From assembly GCF_000507145.1 (NCBI RefSeq), contig NZ_AYTO01000041.1, positions 372,001-436,000 of the forward strand: a stretch of DNA of 64,000 nucleotides. Reading direction: 5' to 3'. The stretch comes from Bacillus tequilensis KCTC 13622 (lineage in GTDB: Bacteria > Bacillota > Bacilli > Bacillales > Bacillaceae). The position numbers and the translations under genes were made by a program. Under the pieces are notes generated by a model that saw nothing but the letters and a program-made list of their open reading frames with translations, did not search any database and was not told where the DNA came from. This document shows, in pieces, positions 45,880 to 52,599 of the stretch. Each line of letters opens with the position of its first letter. The stretch's first letter is position 1.

Positions 45880-46039
45880 AAGTTCCCCCCTTTCTTTCTT
45901 TGGACGAAAATCAATATATCATCTTTATAGCGACAGGACAATTCATATGGAGAGAAAACTCCTTATCGCTTTACTTCTCAATAAAAATACTGCAAAATAC
46001 TTTCAAAAGGCATTATTATGTTAAAAGGAGAGGAAGCTT

Positions 46040-46225
46040 GTGAAAATCGCTAAGGTTGGAAACGTCATTGAATTTAAAAACGGATTAACCGGTGTTGTTG
46101 AAAAAGTAAATGAGAATTCTGTTATCGTTGATGTGACGATCATGGATAACTATCGGGATCTTGAGTTAGATTCATTGACAGTTGTCAATCATAAAAATTA
46201 TAAGATCATCAGAGACTCCTATTAA
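46040..46225 (+). CDS. ykvS: YkvS, DUF2187 KOW-like protein
   Basis: A 61-aa beta-rich protein beginning with GTG at 46040 after AAAGGAGAGG. The sequence VGNVIEFKNGLTGVVEKVNENSVIVDVTIM resembles a KOW/SH3-like barrel, which is the fold of the YkvS family. Function unknown. Monocistronic with a terminator. Confidence 0.85.
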   Translation: MKIAKVGNVIEFKNGLTGVVEKVNENSVIVDVTIMDNYRDLELDSLTVVNHKNYKIIRDSY

Positions 46226-46302
46226 AACCTCCTAATTTCCACATTCTTTCGCAAAAACTGCAAGACAAAAATTAAACACCTTACATATGAAATTCGCTTT
46301 CT

Positions 46303-46331
46303 CAAAAGCTGCCGACCGGCAGCTTTTTTAC
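46303..46331 (+). terminator. Terminator of ykvS
   Basis: AAAAGCTGCC and GGCAGCTTTTTT form a compact stem closed by GACC. Confidence 0.88.
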
Positions 46332-46333
46332 AT

Positions 46334-46367
46334 AAAAACACCGATCACGAATCGGCGTTTTTGTCTA
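46334..46367 (-). terminator. Terminator overlapping the ykvR stop
   Basis: AAAAACGCCGAT and ATCGGTGTTTTT pair around TCGTG on the minus strand. The ykvR stop codon sits in the loop. Confidence 0.85.
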
Positions 46368-46635
46368 TTTCAGTTATTTCTATATAAAACTCGCTGACGG
46401 CTCCCGGTTCGTACAGGTTGGTCAATGACGTTGAATAATTTGTGATTTCTCCCCGGAAGGCAAGATCGCGTTCCGGAACCTCAACATTAAATGTTTTTTC
46501 ATACAACAGGACAGCGATATCATGGTAAGTCTCACTCGTAACGTTTAAGGTAAATGCAATTTTTCGCTTCGGCTCGCTCTCCTCTTGATATGCAGCCATT
46601 TCTAACGTTACATTGTTTAACCGCAATGTCTTCAC
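46345..46635 (-). CDS. ykvR: YkvR, DUF3219 family protein
   Basis: A 96-aa soluble beta-rich protein matching the Bacillus YkvR (DUF3219) family, of known fold but unknown function. Alternating hydrophobic strands such as RKIAFTLNVTSETYHDIAVLLYE. ATG at 46635 with AGGAGTGATACGA upstream. It is the last ordinary chromosomal gene before the composite island. Confidence 0.82.
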   Translation of the reverse strand: MKTLRLNNVTLEMAAYQEESEPKRKIAFTLNVTSETYHDIAVLLYEKTFNVEVPERDLAFRGEITNYSTSLTNLYEPGAVSEFYIEITEIDKNADS

Positions 46636-46741
46636 TTCGTATCACTCCTTTATAATCCATGCATCTTAGCATACCTTAACGAACGTTTACAATAAATCTG
46701 TTCTGATCAGTTATGTTAACCAATTCTTCAGAAAAGACACC

Positions 46742-46771
46742 TTTACAAACATACGTTCGATCGACTATAAT
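46742..46771 (+). promoter_or_regulatory. Promoter with LexA-type SOS box
   Basis: TTTACA (46742) and TATAAT (46766) are 18 bp apart. In the spacer, 46746-46759 reads CAAACATACGTTCG, 9 of 10 fixed positions of the B. subtilis LexA box CGAACnnnnGTTCG. LexA binding here would block RNA polymerase. Confidence 0.6.
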
Positions 46772-46777
46772 AAAACT

Positions 46778-46857
46778 GACGAGCTGCCATCCAGCATCCC
46801 GTCTTTTCATTAGAAAGCGGCGAGTGGAAATCCCCCCGGATTCACTCGTCTTTTTTA
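46778..46857 (+). ncRNA. Candidate LexA-controlled small RNA
   Basis: From the start predicted about 7 nt after TATAAT to a strong terminator the transcript is about 80 nt and contains no usable ORF. The terminator stem (GCGAGTG-GAAATCC against GGATT-C-ACTCGT) is closed by CCCC within ATCCCCCCGG and followed by TTTTTT. C-rich loops are typical of base-pairing sRNAs such as FsrA and RoxS. GACG near the start can pair with CGTC at 46800. No protein gene follows for 900 bp. I do not recognise it as a named RNA. Confidence 0.55.
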
Positions 46858-46861
46858 TGTA

Positions 46862-46960
46862 AAAACCTCCTCATTTCTCAGGAGAAACTATATGATCGAT
46901 TATCAACAAGTCATGTTTCACCATGCGTACCTTGGCGCCTTGAATTTCCCCATCCTTTAA
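46862..46960 (-). pseudogene. Oldest displaced queF 3' end (copy 1)
   Basis: Two blocks align with the 3' end of queF: CGATTATCAA then a short gap and CAAGTCATGTTTCACCATGCG-TAC (46897-46930), and, after a deletion, CTTGGCGCCTTGAATTTCCCCAT (46931-46953). The stop-codon side is followed by its own minus-strand terminator (CTCCT/AGGAG, then TTTTTAC, 46862-46886). It is the most decayed of three displaced copies and marks the outer end of the composite island. Confidence 0.7.
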
Positions 46961-46964
46961 TGAG

Positions 46965-47170
46965 AGCGGTCAATCAATTCTCATCATGTTTTTTAGATAA
47001 ACCAGCATCCATTCAGGAAGTATATGAGTGTATGTTTTTAAAGTTCTAGTTATTCGTGCGCTTCCATATTGATCCTGAACAATTCTGAATGAAATGCAAT
47101 AATCCTGCTATTAAGGTAGCATGTGTATGACTTAAATCATGGAAGCAGAATAAATTCAACACATCCGTAA
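46965..47170 (-). pseudogene. Decayed tyrosine integrase fragment (relic 1)
   Basis: The minus strand translates in pieces to FHDLSHTHATL and matches relic 3 (55431-55725) at many nucleotides. The HxxR motif has become HxxS, and frameshifts and stops interrupt it. It lies beside queF copy 1 exactly as the other integrase relics lie beside copies 2 and 3. Confidence 0.65.
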
Positions 47171-47368
47171 TTACTTGAAATGCGTACTACAACATAAGTT
47201 TGAATGGGGATTTCAAGCCCAATGTAATGTCTCGTATAGAACATTTCGGGAGAAGGGCCTATGGAATGCCCACACTGTTTTACCCGCACTCGTAATAAAC
47301 TCCTTTCAGTATGTCCATTTAGAGATTCATTGCAATTATCTTCGAATTTTGTTCTGAACTATAAATCA

Positions 47369-47998
47369 TTATATATTTTTAAACACTGTATTCCAGACTG
47401 ACGCATCTTCTTGTCCAAGACTCCAGCTGCCAAGACCTTTCAGATTATATTTTTGAGCGAGTTTTATTTTTGCTCTGAGTGACTGTTCATTTTCAAACCA
47501 TAATGTATATGTTCCCGAAGGCAACGGCCCCTTGTTATCGTGATTGACAGTAAAAATAGCTTTTGGAGATTGACTCTTGGTGTCAAAAATAATTGTCCCG
47601 CTATGCCTTTTTACTAATGAGTCAACAAGGTAAAGGGGAATGGCTTGAGAGGCAGATTGGCCTTCCATCCAGCAGCGGCCATAGAATGGCAATCCTAAAA
47701 CTAGTTTTTGAGGAGAGATTTTTTGGGTCAGAACATATTGAATGGACTTTTCCACCCATCCTATACTTGCGGTAGGCCCAGCAAGGCGGCTTTCATCATA
47801 GGCCATAACCATAAGATAGTCTGCCACTGCAACTGATACCTCTTTATCTCCAGAAATACTTTTTTACAATTATAATAAAATCCAAATTACTTCCAGTCTT
47901 TTTTCTGGAAGGTTTTCTATATCGATATTAGCTCCGTCCAAATCTAGTCCTTCTATTCCAAGAGCCAAAAGCACTCGATTCTTTATTGCCAATCATCC
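47369..47998 (-). pseudogene. ykvQ: YkvQ-type GH18 glycosidase pseudogene
   Basis: Two parts of a glycoside hydrolase family 18 protein of the YaaH/YdhD spore-lysin type. The upstream fragment (47998-47880) holds the catalytic box LDGANIDIENLP. The downstream 152 codons (47827-47369) hold [12 protein letters not shown], the substrate region GLPFYGRCW and the closing [13 protein letters not shown]. Between them the frame is lost near [12 protein letters not shown], where a block usually present in the family is deleted. The 5' end and any LysM repeats are missing. It is therefore non-functional. In 168 ykvQ sits in the equivalent place. Confidence 0.75.
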
Positions 47999-48303
47999 CA
48001 AATCCTGATCCCAATGATTGCTTAGAAGAGGAACCAAAAAATAATAACTTGACAATATAAAAAAGAGTAACATTTTTAATACTACTCTCCTAAAAAATTT
48101 GATACTATTTGTACCCAACATACTCAATTCTGTCATATTATTTTTAAAATATACCTTTTTACATTTGAAATATTTAACTCTAACAAAAATTAAAAAGCAA
48201 ATTTTATATTAGTCTGTATTAACTATATATAATACCCATTGTCAGCTTCAATATAAAAAGGAGACTCAATAACAGAGTTAAGTCACACTATGCATTGTAT
48301 AAC
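47999..48303. other. A+T-rich spacer between ykvQ relic and retron
   Basis: About 300 bp of low-GC DNA with no supported ORF or clear hairpin. It contains the region downstream of the retron reverse-transcriptase gene. Confidence 0.4.
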
Positions 48304-49311
48304 CTATGTTTCCCAATCTATTTTTTTTAATTCCTCGATAAATTTTGTTCCAGTATCAGGTTCTACCATTTTAATAAAATAAGCTAAACCATATAAGTGT
48401 CCGTTGTAATTAGATTTAGTAACTCCTTGTTTCCCCAAACTACTACTTACGCCATATTTTTTAGCGTAATAAATTTGCTGCCTTAAATACTTCTTAGTTT
48501 TTTGCGGAACACTTAATTTATCATTAACAATTAACCCTGTTACCATCTGTTGATGATAACTAAATTGTATTCTAACCTTTTTTTCATTCAGTTCAAATTT
48601 TTCTTCTTTAATTACACGTTTTATTAATTTGATATATTTAGCAATTTCTTTATTTCCAGAAAAAGTTAAATCATCTGCATACCTTGTGTAACATGCACCC
48701 ATATGGTCAGCTAAGCTTGAAAGTCTTGAGTCTAATCTTTCACAAATAAGATTAGATAAATAAGGACTAGAAGGTGCCCCTTGAGGTAATTCATTATCAA
48801 GTGTACATATTCCTGTAAAGAGCATAGAAAGATGCCTAGTGAACCCTAAACCTTTAAATAAGTTATAAACCCAAATATATTTAATACTTGGAAAGAAATC
48901 TTTAAGGTCTAGATTTATTACACATTCTTTTCCTATATGGGGCTTTGCATTATCAACAATTGATTTTTGAGGTACAAAACCTGTAGCGACCTTGGAAGAA
49001 TCTAATCTATACAACACGTTTTCAAGAATCCACTTTTGGATATACTTTAAATTTTCTGATGGTGCGTTTAGCTTTCTACTACCACCTGTTTTTTTAGGGA
49101 TAACAACAGTTCTGTATAATGTTGATGCTAATTCATAATATGAATATAATTCTTTAGTTTCTATACCAATAAGTTTTGCCAAATGGATTGCATCAAAAAT
49201 TATTGGTAAACCCTTTTTATCAAGATTAGTCGCATAGGCAACACATAAATTAATGTAATCCTCGCTAAATTGTTCTTCTTCCATCATTTTCTTGAGATTA
49301 TCTATATTCAT
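48304..49311 (-). CDS. Retron reverse transcriptase
   Basis: A 335-aa retron-type reverse transcriptase, which copies part of its cognate ncRNA into multicopy single-stranded DNA primed from a branching G. All hallmark motifs are present: INLDLKDFFPSI (132-143), the retron-specific NAKPH (NAxxH, 121-125), LPQGAPSSPYLSN (175-187), catalytic YADD (211-214) and QMVTG (VTG, 255-259). Length is typical and there is no fused domain. Start at 49311 shortly after the a2 arm of the ncRNA (GGAGAAAATA before ATG). It is A+T-richer than the core genome, in line with acquisition. Confidence 0.96.
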   Translation of the reverse strand: MNIDNLKKMMEEEQFSEDYINLCVAYATNLDKKGLPIIFDAIHLAKLIGIETKELYSYYELASTLYRTVVIPKKTGGSRKLNAPSENLKYIQKWILENVLYRLDSSKVATGFVPQKSIVDNAKPHIGKECVINLDLKDFFPSIKYIWVYNLFKGLGFTRHLSMLFTGICTLDNELPQGAPSSPYLSNLICERLDSRLSSLADHMGACYTRYADDLTFSGNKEIAKYIKLIKRVIKEEKFELNEKKVRIQFSYHQQMVTGLIVNDKLSVPQKTKKYLRQQIYYAKKYGVSSSLGKQGVTKSNYNGHLYGLAYFIKMVEPDTGTKFIEELKKIDWET

Positions 49312-49322
49312 TATTTTCTCCG

Positions 49323-49524
49323 AATGTTTTCTACTAGATTATTTAATTTAACTGATCACCATAACAAAATTTTTGACCTCGGGGATTTTGTTATGGTGAT
49401 CCAACAAAGCGATCTTCTTTGTTGGATCAGTACTAATTTTCGCTCTTTAAAATTAGTACTGATACAGCTACATAGTAACGTTACAACACGAATAGCGACT
49501 CGCTATTCAATTCTAGAAAACATT
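49323..49524 (-). ncRNA. Retron ncRNA (msr-msd) with a1/a2 repeat
   Basis: About 200 nt directly upstream of the RT gene. The ends are an 11-bp perfect inverted repeat: AATGTTTTCTA (49524-49514) and TAGAAAACATT (49333-49323), the a1/a2 arms. The base after a1 is a G (49513), the expected branching position. Within it, 5' to 3', are a short hairpin GAATAGC/GCTATTC (49511-49493), a GTAACGTTAC palindrome, then three abutting hairpins: a 15-bp stem (49463-49426), a 9-bp stem (49425-49401) and a 16-bp stem (49400-49355). These form the likely msd. Confidence 0.88.
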
Positions 49525-49528
49525 ATAT

Positions 49529-49852
49529 TTATATCTTAAAATTTTTAGGTATATAAATATCAGCAAATGTTAACGGTTTTTCAATAAATTTAAGTGTCAC
49601 TGTGTCTTGTTGGAACAAGTCTGTTATAGATACGTTTAACAAGCCTTTTTCTTTTAATAGTAGCTCAGCTTTGTTAGTCAAAACTAATCTACTAGTTTTT
49701 TTGCTTAACATACCTTTACTTATTAAATCATCCAGCGACTTCTTCATTTGATTAGTGGAAAAATTACAAAGTTCTTTAATTTCTGAGAACAAATATGCAT
49801 CTCGATATTCATTTAAATATGTTAGAATTAGAAGTTCTTTAAACTCAACCAT
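49529..49852 (-). CDS. Retron-associated winged-helix protein
   Basis: A 107-aa protein with a winged helix-turn-helix fold (about 1-65): LLILTYLNEYRDAYLFSEIKELCNFSTNQMKKSLDDLISKGML reads as helices 1-3 and RLVLTNKAELLLKEKG as the wing and helix 4. The C-terminal 40 residues end in FIEKPLTFADIYIPKNFKI. The ATG at 49852 overlaps the PRTase stop, with GGAG about 10 nt upstream; an earlier ATG at 49879 has no site. DNA-binding partners of this type accompany PRTase retrons and may bind the msDNA. It ends 5 bp before the ncRNA. Confidence 0.8.
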   Translation of the reverse strand: MVEFKELLILTYLNEYRDAYLFSEIKELCNFSTNQMKKSLDDLISKGMLSKKTSRLVLTNKAELLLKEKGLLNVSITDLFQQDTVTLKFIEKPLTFADIYIPKNFKI

Positions 49853-50750
49853 TGACTGAATTCTCCATTTTTTTAACATTATAAGGAACAGACTTCTTTT
49901 TTATTTTTTTGAAAGCCGGCCTTTTGTCATCTCTAGGAAATAATCCTTTCCACTTTGTATTTTCAAACCAAAATGAACTCAAGGTGTTATTAGGAGTATT
50001 TCTAAAAAAAGAAACAATCGCCTGGCTATTTTCATATCCGAGTATATTATTGGATTCTTTCCTCCATAAGGTTCTTTCAAAATCTCTTAACAACATTTCG
50101 TTGTCTTTACAGGTCTCGCAAAAAATATAGTTTTCGCTAAAAGCCTTTTTATGTAAATTATGACAAATAATTTTACACTTGAACTCATTTGTATTGAAGA
50201 AATTTTCTAAATAATCTTTTCCTTCTTCAAGCATTTCGATACAGAAAATAAAACAATTTACTTTTAATAGTTTCTTTTTGTTTTTCTCAAAGAATCTCTT
50301 TACCGTTTTACCCGAACCAATAATATCATCTATAAATATCACATTATGAATATTATCAAAATCCTCAATATTAAGCTTTTCAATATCATAACTAAAATGG
50401 TTAGAAATGTTGTTGAGCACCTTAAATTCTTCTAAAAAAAAATTTGAACTGTCAATTTTAGAGTCATCTTCAATTCTCGAATATATTGTAAAATCTTCAT
50501 CTAGCTTTAATTCTTTTGTAATAATGCTATAAAATTTTACTATTAATTGATCTAAACGTTCTCTTGAATAATAATTATAGTGCCTCACAAGGTCTAAAAA
50601 GACTTTTCCTAAATCTGTGTTAGAACCTAATTGACTTACAAATCTTCCTAACTTACCACTAAAGTTTTGGGTCTTAGAATCTTCGCCCCATCTTTTGATA
50701 CAAGAAGCGGCTATTTTTTGTATTTCAGTTAATTGTCGTTGTTCGGTCAC
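49845..50750 (-). CDS. Retron-associated phosphoribosyltransferase-like effector
   Basis: A 301-aa protein whose core is a type I PRTase fold with the PRPP-binding loop VIFIDDIIGSGKT (137-149) after a beta strand. The N-terminal 130 residues are helical and specific to this family. Beyond the core are FCETCKD, a possible metal site, and an aromatic C-terminus (SFFRNTPNNTLSSFWFE, KWKGLFPRDD). Start is a GTG at 50750 after AGGAG. It overlaps the winged-helix gene, so the two are made together. By analogy with type III-like retrons it is the candidate toxic effector; the reaction is unknown. Confidence 0.82.
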   Translation of the reverse strand: MTEQRQLTEIQKIAASCIKRWGEDSKTQNFSGKLGRFVSQLGSNTDLGKVFLDLVRHYNYYSRERLDQLIVKFYSIITKELKLDEDFTIYSRIEDDSKIDSSNFFLEEFKVLNNISNHFSYDIEKLNIEDFDNIHNVIFIDDIIGSGKTVKRFFEKNKKKLLKVNCFIFCIEMLEEGKDYLENFFNTNEFKCKIICHNLHKKAFSENYIFCETCKDNEMLLRDFERTLWRKESNNILGYENSQAIVSFFRNTPNNTLSSFWFENTKWKGLFPRDDKRPAFKKIKKKSVPYNVKKMENSVNG

Positions 50751-51120
50751 AAAAAAACACTCCTAGAAAAACTAAAAGGTGTAATCATTTTTTTATAAAA
50801 CATCATAACACATTATAACTTAAATTGATATTTCTTCTATAAAATTCTTATAATTCTTTGTTCAGTTCCCAAAAGTGATGAAAGTCAGTCTTCTACTTTT
50901 GAACCAAAACATCTAAAGAAATTAGCTTCGTCTTATTCAAAAACAATCGTTATTCTTCGACCAAATGCACATTGTTTTTATTACATCATCTTAAATATAC
51001 ATACTTTCAACCTCTTATGTGAATTATTAGACCACATTGGTTATTATATCAAAAAAGCATTATTAATTTACCTTTGCAGAAACCTCTTTAAAAAGATAGA
51101 ACTCATCGAGCAATCGATAA
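50751..51120. other. A+T-rich retron upstream region
   Basis: About 370 bp without a supported gene. It contains the retron operon promoter (TATAAT and TATGAT candidates on the minus strand near 50805-50820). The rest is low-GC sequence with no repeats that I could place. Confidence 0.5.
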
Positions 51121-51154
51121 AAATAAAAAGGAGATGCCTATTTGAGACATCTCT
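51121..51154 (-). terminator. Terminator belonging to displaced queF copy 2
   Basis: GAGATG and CATCTC pair on the minus strand, followed by CTTTTTATTTTT. It lies downstream of the queF fragment ending at 51226, so it is probably a terminator carried with that 3' end. Confidence 0.7.
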
Positions 51155-51225
51155 TTCTCTGTAGATTACCATGGTCACAATCACAAAATTTCACATTTCT
51201 TGTGATCACCTTGTTCTTAGACCAC

Positions 51226-51437
51226 TTAACGATTATCAATCGTCTCCGGATACAAATCATGATTCATCATGCGGTACTCGGCCATTTTTTCATATTTGAT
51301 GCCAGGCTTTCCGTAGTTTGTGTACGGGTCAATGGAAATGCCGCCTCTTGGCGTGAATTTGCCCCATACTTCGATGTAGCGCGGGTCCATTAACTCAATC
51401 AAGTCATTCATGATGATATTCATGCAGTCTTCGTGGA
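51226..51437 (-). pseudogene. Displaced queF 3' end (copy 2)
   Basis: 212 bp nearly identical to the last 70 codons of intact queF (57464-57677), from the [10 protein letters not shown] segment to the stop. The encoded [17 protein letters not shown] is unchanged. Homology to queF ends abruptly at 51437, after TTCATGCAGTCTTCGTGGA, then integrase-relic DNA begins. With no start or N-terminal half it is not a gene but the footprint of an integration event. Confidence 0.9.
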
Positions 51438-51460
51438 TATATGGGGCTTCTGCGTCAATC

Positions 51461-51487
51461 CTACGGTCACACTGCGGTCACACTCCG
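51461..51487. repeat. GGTCACA direct repeats near the crossover
   Basis: CGGTCACACTGCGGTCACACTCC holds two CGGTCACACT repeats 11 bp apart, between the queF crossover and the integrase relic. They are probably arm-type binding sites of the integrase; related repeats lie at 54996-55064 and 57352-57424. Confidence 0.6.
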
Positions 51488-52005
51488 CAATCAAACGATC
51501 TCGCTTTTCGGCTACTTCGCGCTGCATCGAAGGCAAGACGTGACTATACGATCCGAGCGTCGTTTTAATATTCGCGTGACCCAACCGTTCTTGTACTAAC
51601 GAGATATGTCACGTGAATGTGGCGTAGTCCTTTTAACGGTATTTTCGGTAAGTCTAAACCGTCGCGGGTTACGTTAAACGAACGCCGGAAATTATTCGGA
51701 TGCACCCAGCTTCCGTTTTTCGTACATACGACCAGGTCGTTGTCGTCGTATTTATCACCGAGCACGATCCGCTCATGATCGATTAATCCTTTATGCGCAA
51801 TAAGTGACGCCACCAAACGATCAGGCAAATTAACGGTACGGAAACGCGTTTATCGTCTTGGCTTCCGGAACCAGACCGTGATTACCTTTATCGGCTATCT
51901 TCGAAAGGGTTTGGCGAATCGTTAGGATCTTCCGCTAGAAATCGACGTCTGACCACCGAAGCCCCAAGATCTCGCCGCAACGCATGCCGGTAAGAACTGA
52001 TATTT
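51480..52005 (-). pseudogene. Decayed tyrosine integrase (relic 2)
   Basis: The longest integrase relic. It begins (minus strand) with KISVLTGMRCGEILGLRWSD including the catalytic Arg, then KILTIRQTLSKIADKG and VPEAKTINAF in a shifted frame. It continues through GSWVHPNNFRRSFNVTRDGL and LRHIHVTYL, and ends after a deletion with ERLGHANIKTTLGSYSHVLP containing the nucleophile Tyr. A stop and at least two frameshifts inactivate it, and the N-terminal SAM-like domain is absent. Confidence 0.82.
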
Positions 52006-52023
52006 TCATTCCGAAAATGTTAT

Positions 52024-52206
52024 TTGAAAGAGAAAAACAAGAATAAGCTACTATTTAAGGAGAGGGATCTATCGATTAGAGTTTTTGAAGCCAATAATAC
52101 ATACGAAGCTTACGCAACAATAGCAGGCAAAGGTACACATATAGCTTGCGGTTTAGAAAAATGGTCCACGATATCCGAGGCAATTGAAGGTATAATACAA
52201 AAATAA
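52024..52206 (+). CDS. Small hypothetical protein (60 aa)
   Basis: A 60-codon ORF from TTG 52024 without a strong ribosome site, ending 2 bp before a terminator. The protein is beta-rich and mildly basic (LSIRVFEANNTYEAYATIAGKGTHIACGLEKW). It could be a complete small protein or the end of a longer gene cut by the integrase decay next to it. No family recognised. Confidence 0.45.
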   Translation: MKEKNKNKLLFKERDLSIRVFEANNTYEAYATIAGKGTHIACGLEKWSTISEAIEGIIQK

Positions 52207-52235
52207 AGACGCCAGGCTGGCGTCTTAAGATTTTT
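52203..52235. terminator. Bidirectional terminator, small ORF and anchored protein
   Basis: AAGACGCC and GGCGTCTT pair around AGGCT, with TTTATTTTTG following on the minus strand and a T-rich tail on the plus strand. Confidence 0.8.
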
Positions 52236-52542
52236 CTTCTGCGTCCACAGAGGAGCTTCCTATTTTGTCACTAACAGGATCATATAGGCCATCAAACTCT
52301 TTTGTTTTATCGCCATTAAGATATCCCTCAACGGTAATTCCACCAGTTGGATCAATAAAATATTCCTCGGAATAAGAAATTTTCTCTATACCCTTGTATT
52401 CGCTATGCAGGTATTCAGTCATTTTACTTTTAGCTTTTTCAAAAAGAGCACTTTCTTCCTTTTTCACATCATATTGATGCTTCATAATCAGTCCCCCAAC
52501 AGTTATAATTAACAATAGTAGAATAATAAGGTATTTTTTCAA
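52225..52542 (-). CDS. Membrane-anchored cystatin-like (DUF1433-type) protein, candidate immunity factor
   Basis: A 105-aa protein with an N-terminal hydrophobic anchor (KKYLIILLLLIITVGGLIM, residues 2-20), no lipobox Cys, and a short extracellular domain with ISYSEEYFIDPTGGITVEGYLNGD, resembling DUF1433/DUF4467 cystatin-like proteins. Start TTG at 52542 after AAAGGGATG. It is divergent from the lipase toxin gene 57 bp away. Proteins of this kind are immunity partners of type VII lipase toxins in staphylococci. The match is from a short motif and I hold it only moderately. Confidence 0.6.
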   Translation of the reverse strand: MKKYLIILLLLIITVGGLIMKHQYDVKKEESALFEKAKSKMTEYLHSEYKGIEKISYSEEYFIDPTGGITVEGYLNGDKTKEFDGLYDPVSDKIGSSSVDAEEKS

Positions 52543-52599
52543 AAAAAGATCATCCCTTTCCCTTCATTATTTTACATGACATGAAAGGTGTTGTATATC

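Noticed and set aside
48304..49311. Group II intron maturase or diversity-generating retroelement RT
   Set aside because: No maturase domain, no VR/TR repeat pair was seen, and retron-specific NAxxH and VTG motifs plus an a1/a2 ncRNA are present.
49355..49463. CRISPR-like or insertion-sequence terminal repeats
   Set aside because: The repeats are adjacent perfect hairpins, not spaced direct repeats, and lie in the retron ncRNA between a1 and a2; no transposase or Cas gene is present.
51226..51437. Second and third queF genes
   Set aside because: The copies at 51226 and 55149 encode only the last 65-70 residues, lack the catalytic Cys segment and any start signals; they are integration footprints.
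51480..52005. Functional tyrosine integrase in the middle island
   Set aside because: Catalytic pieces occur in different frames with a stop and a deletion between HxxR and LGH motifs.
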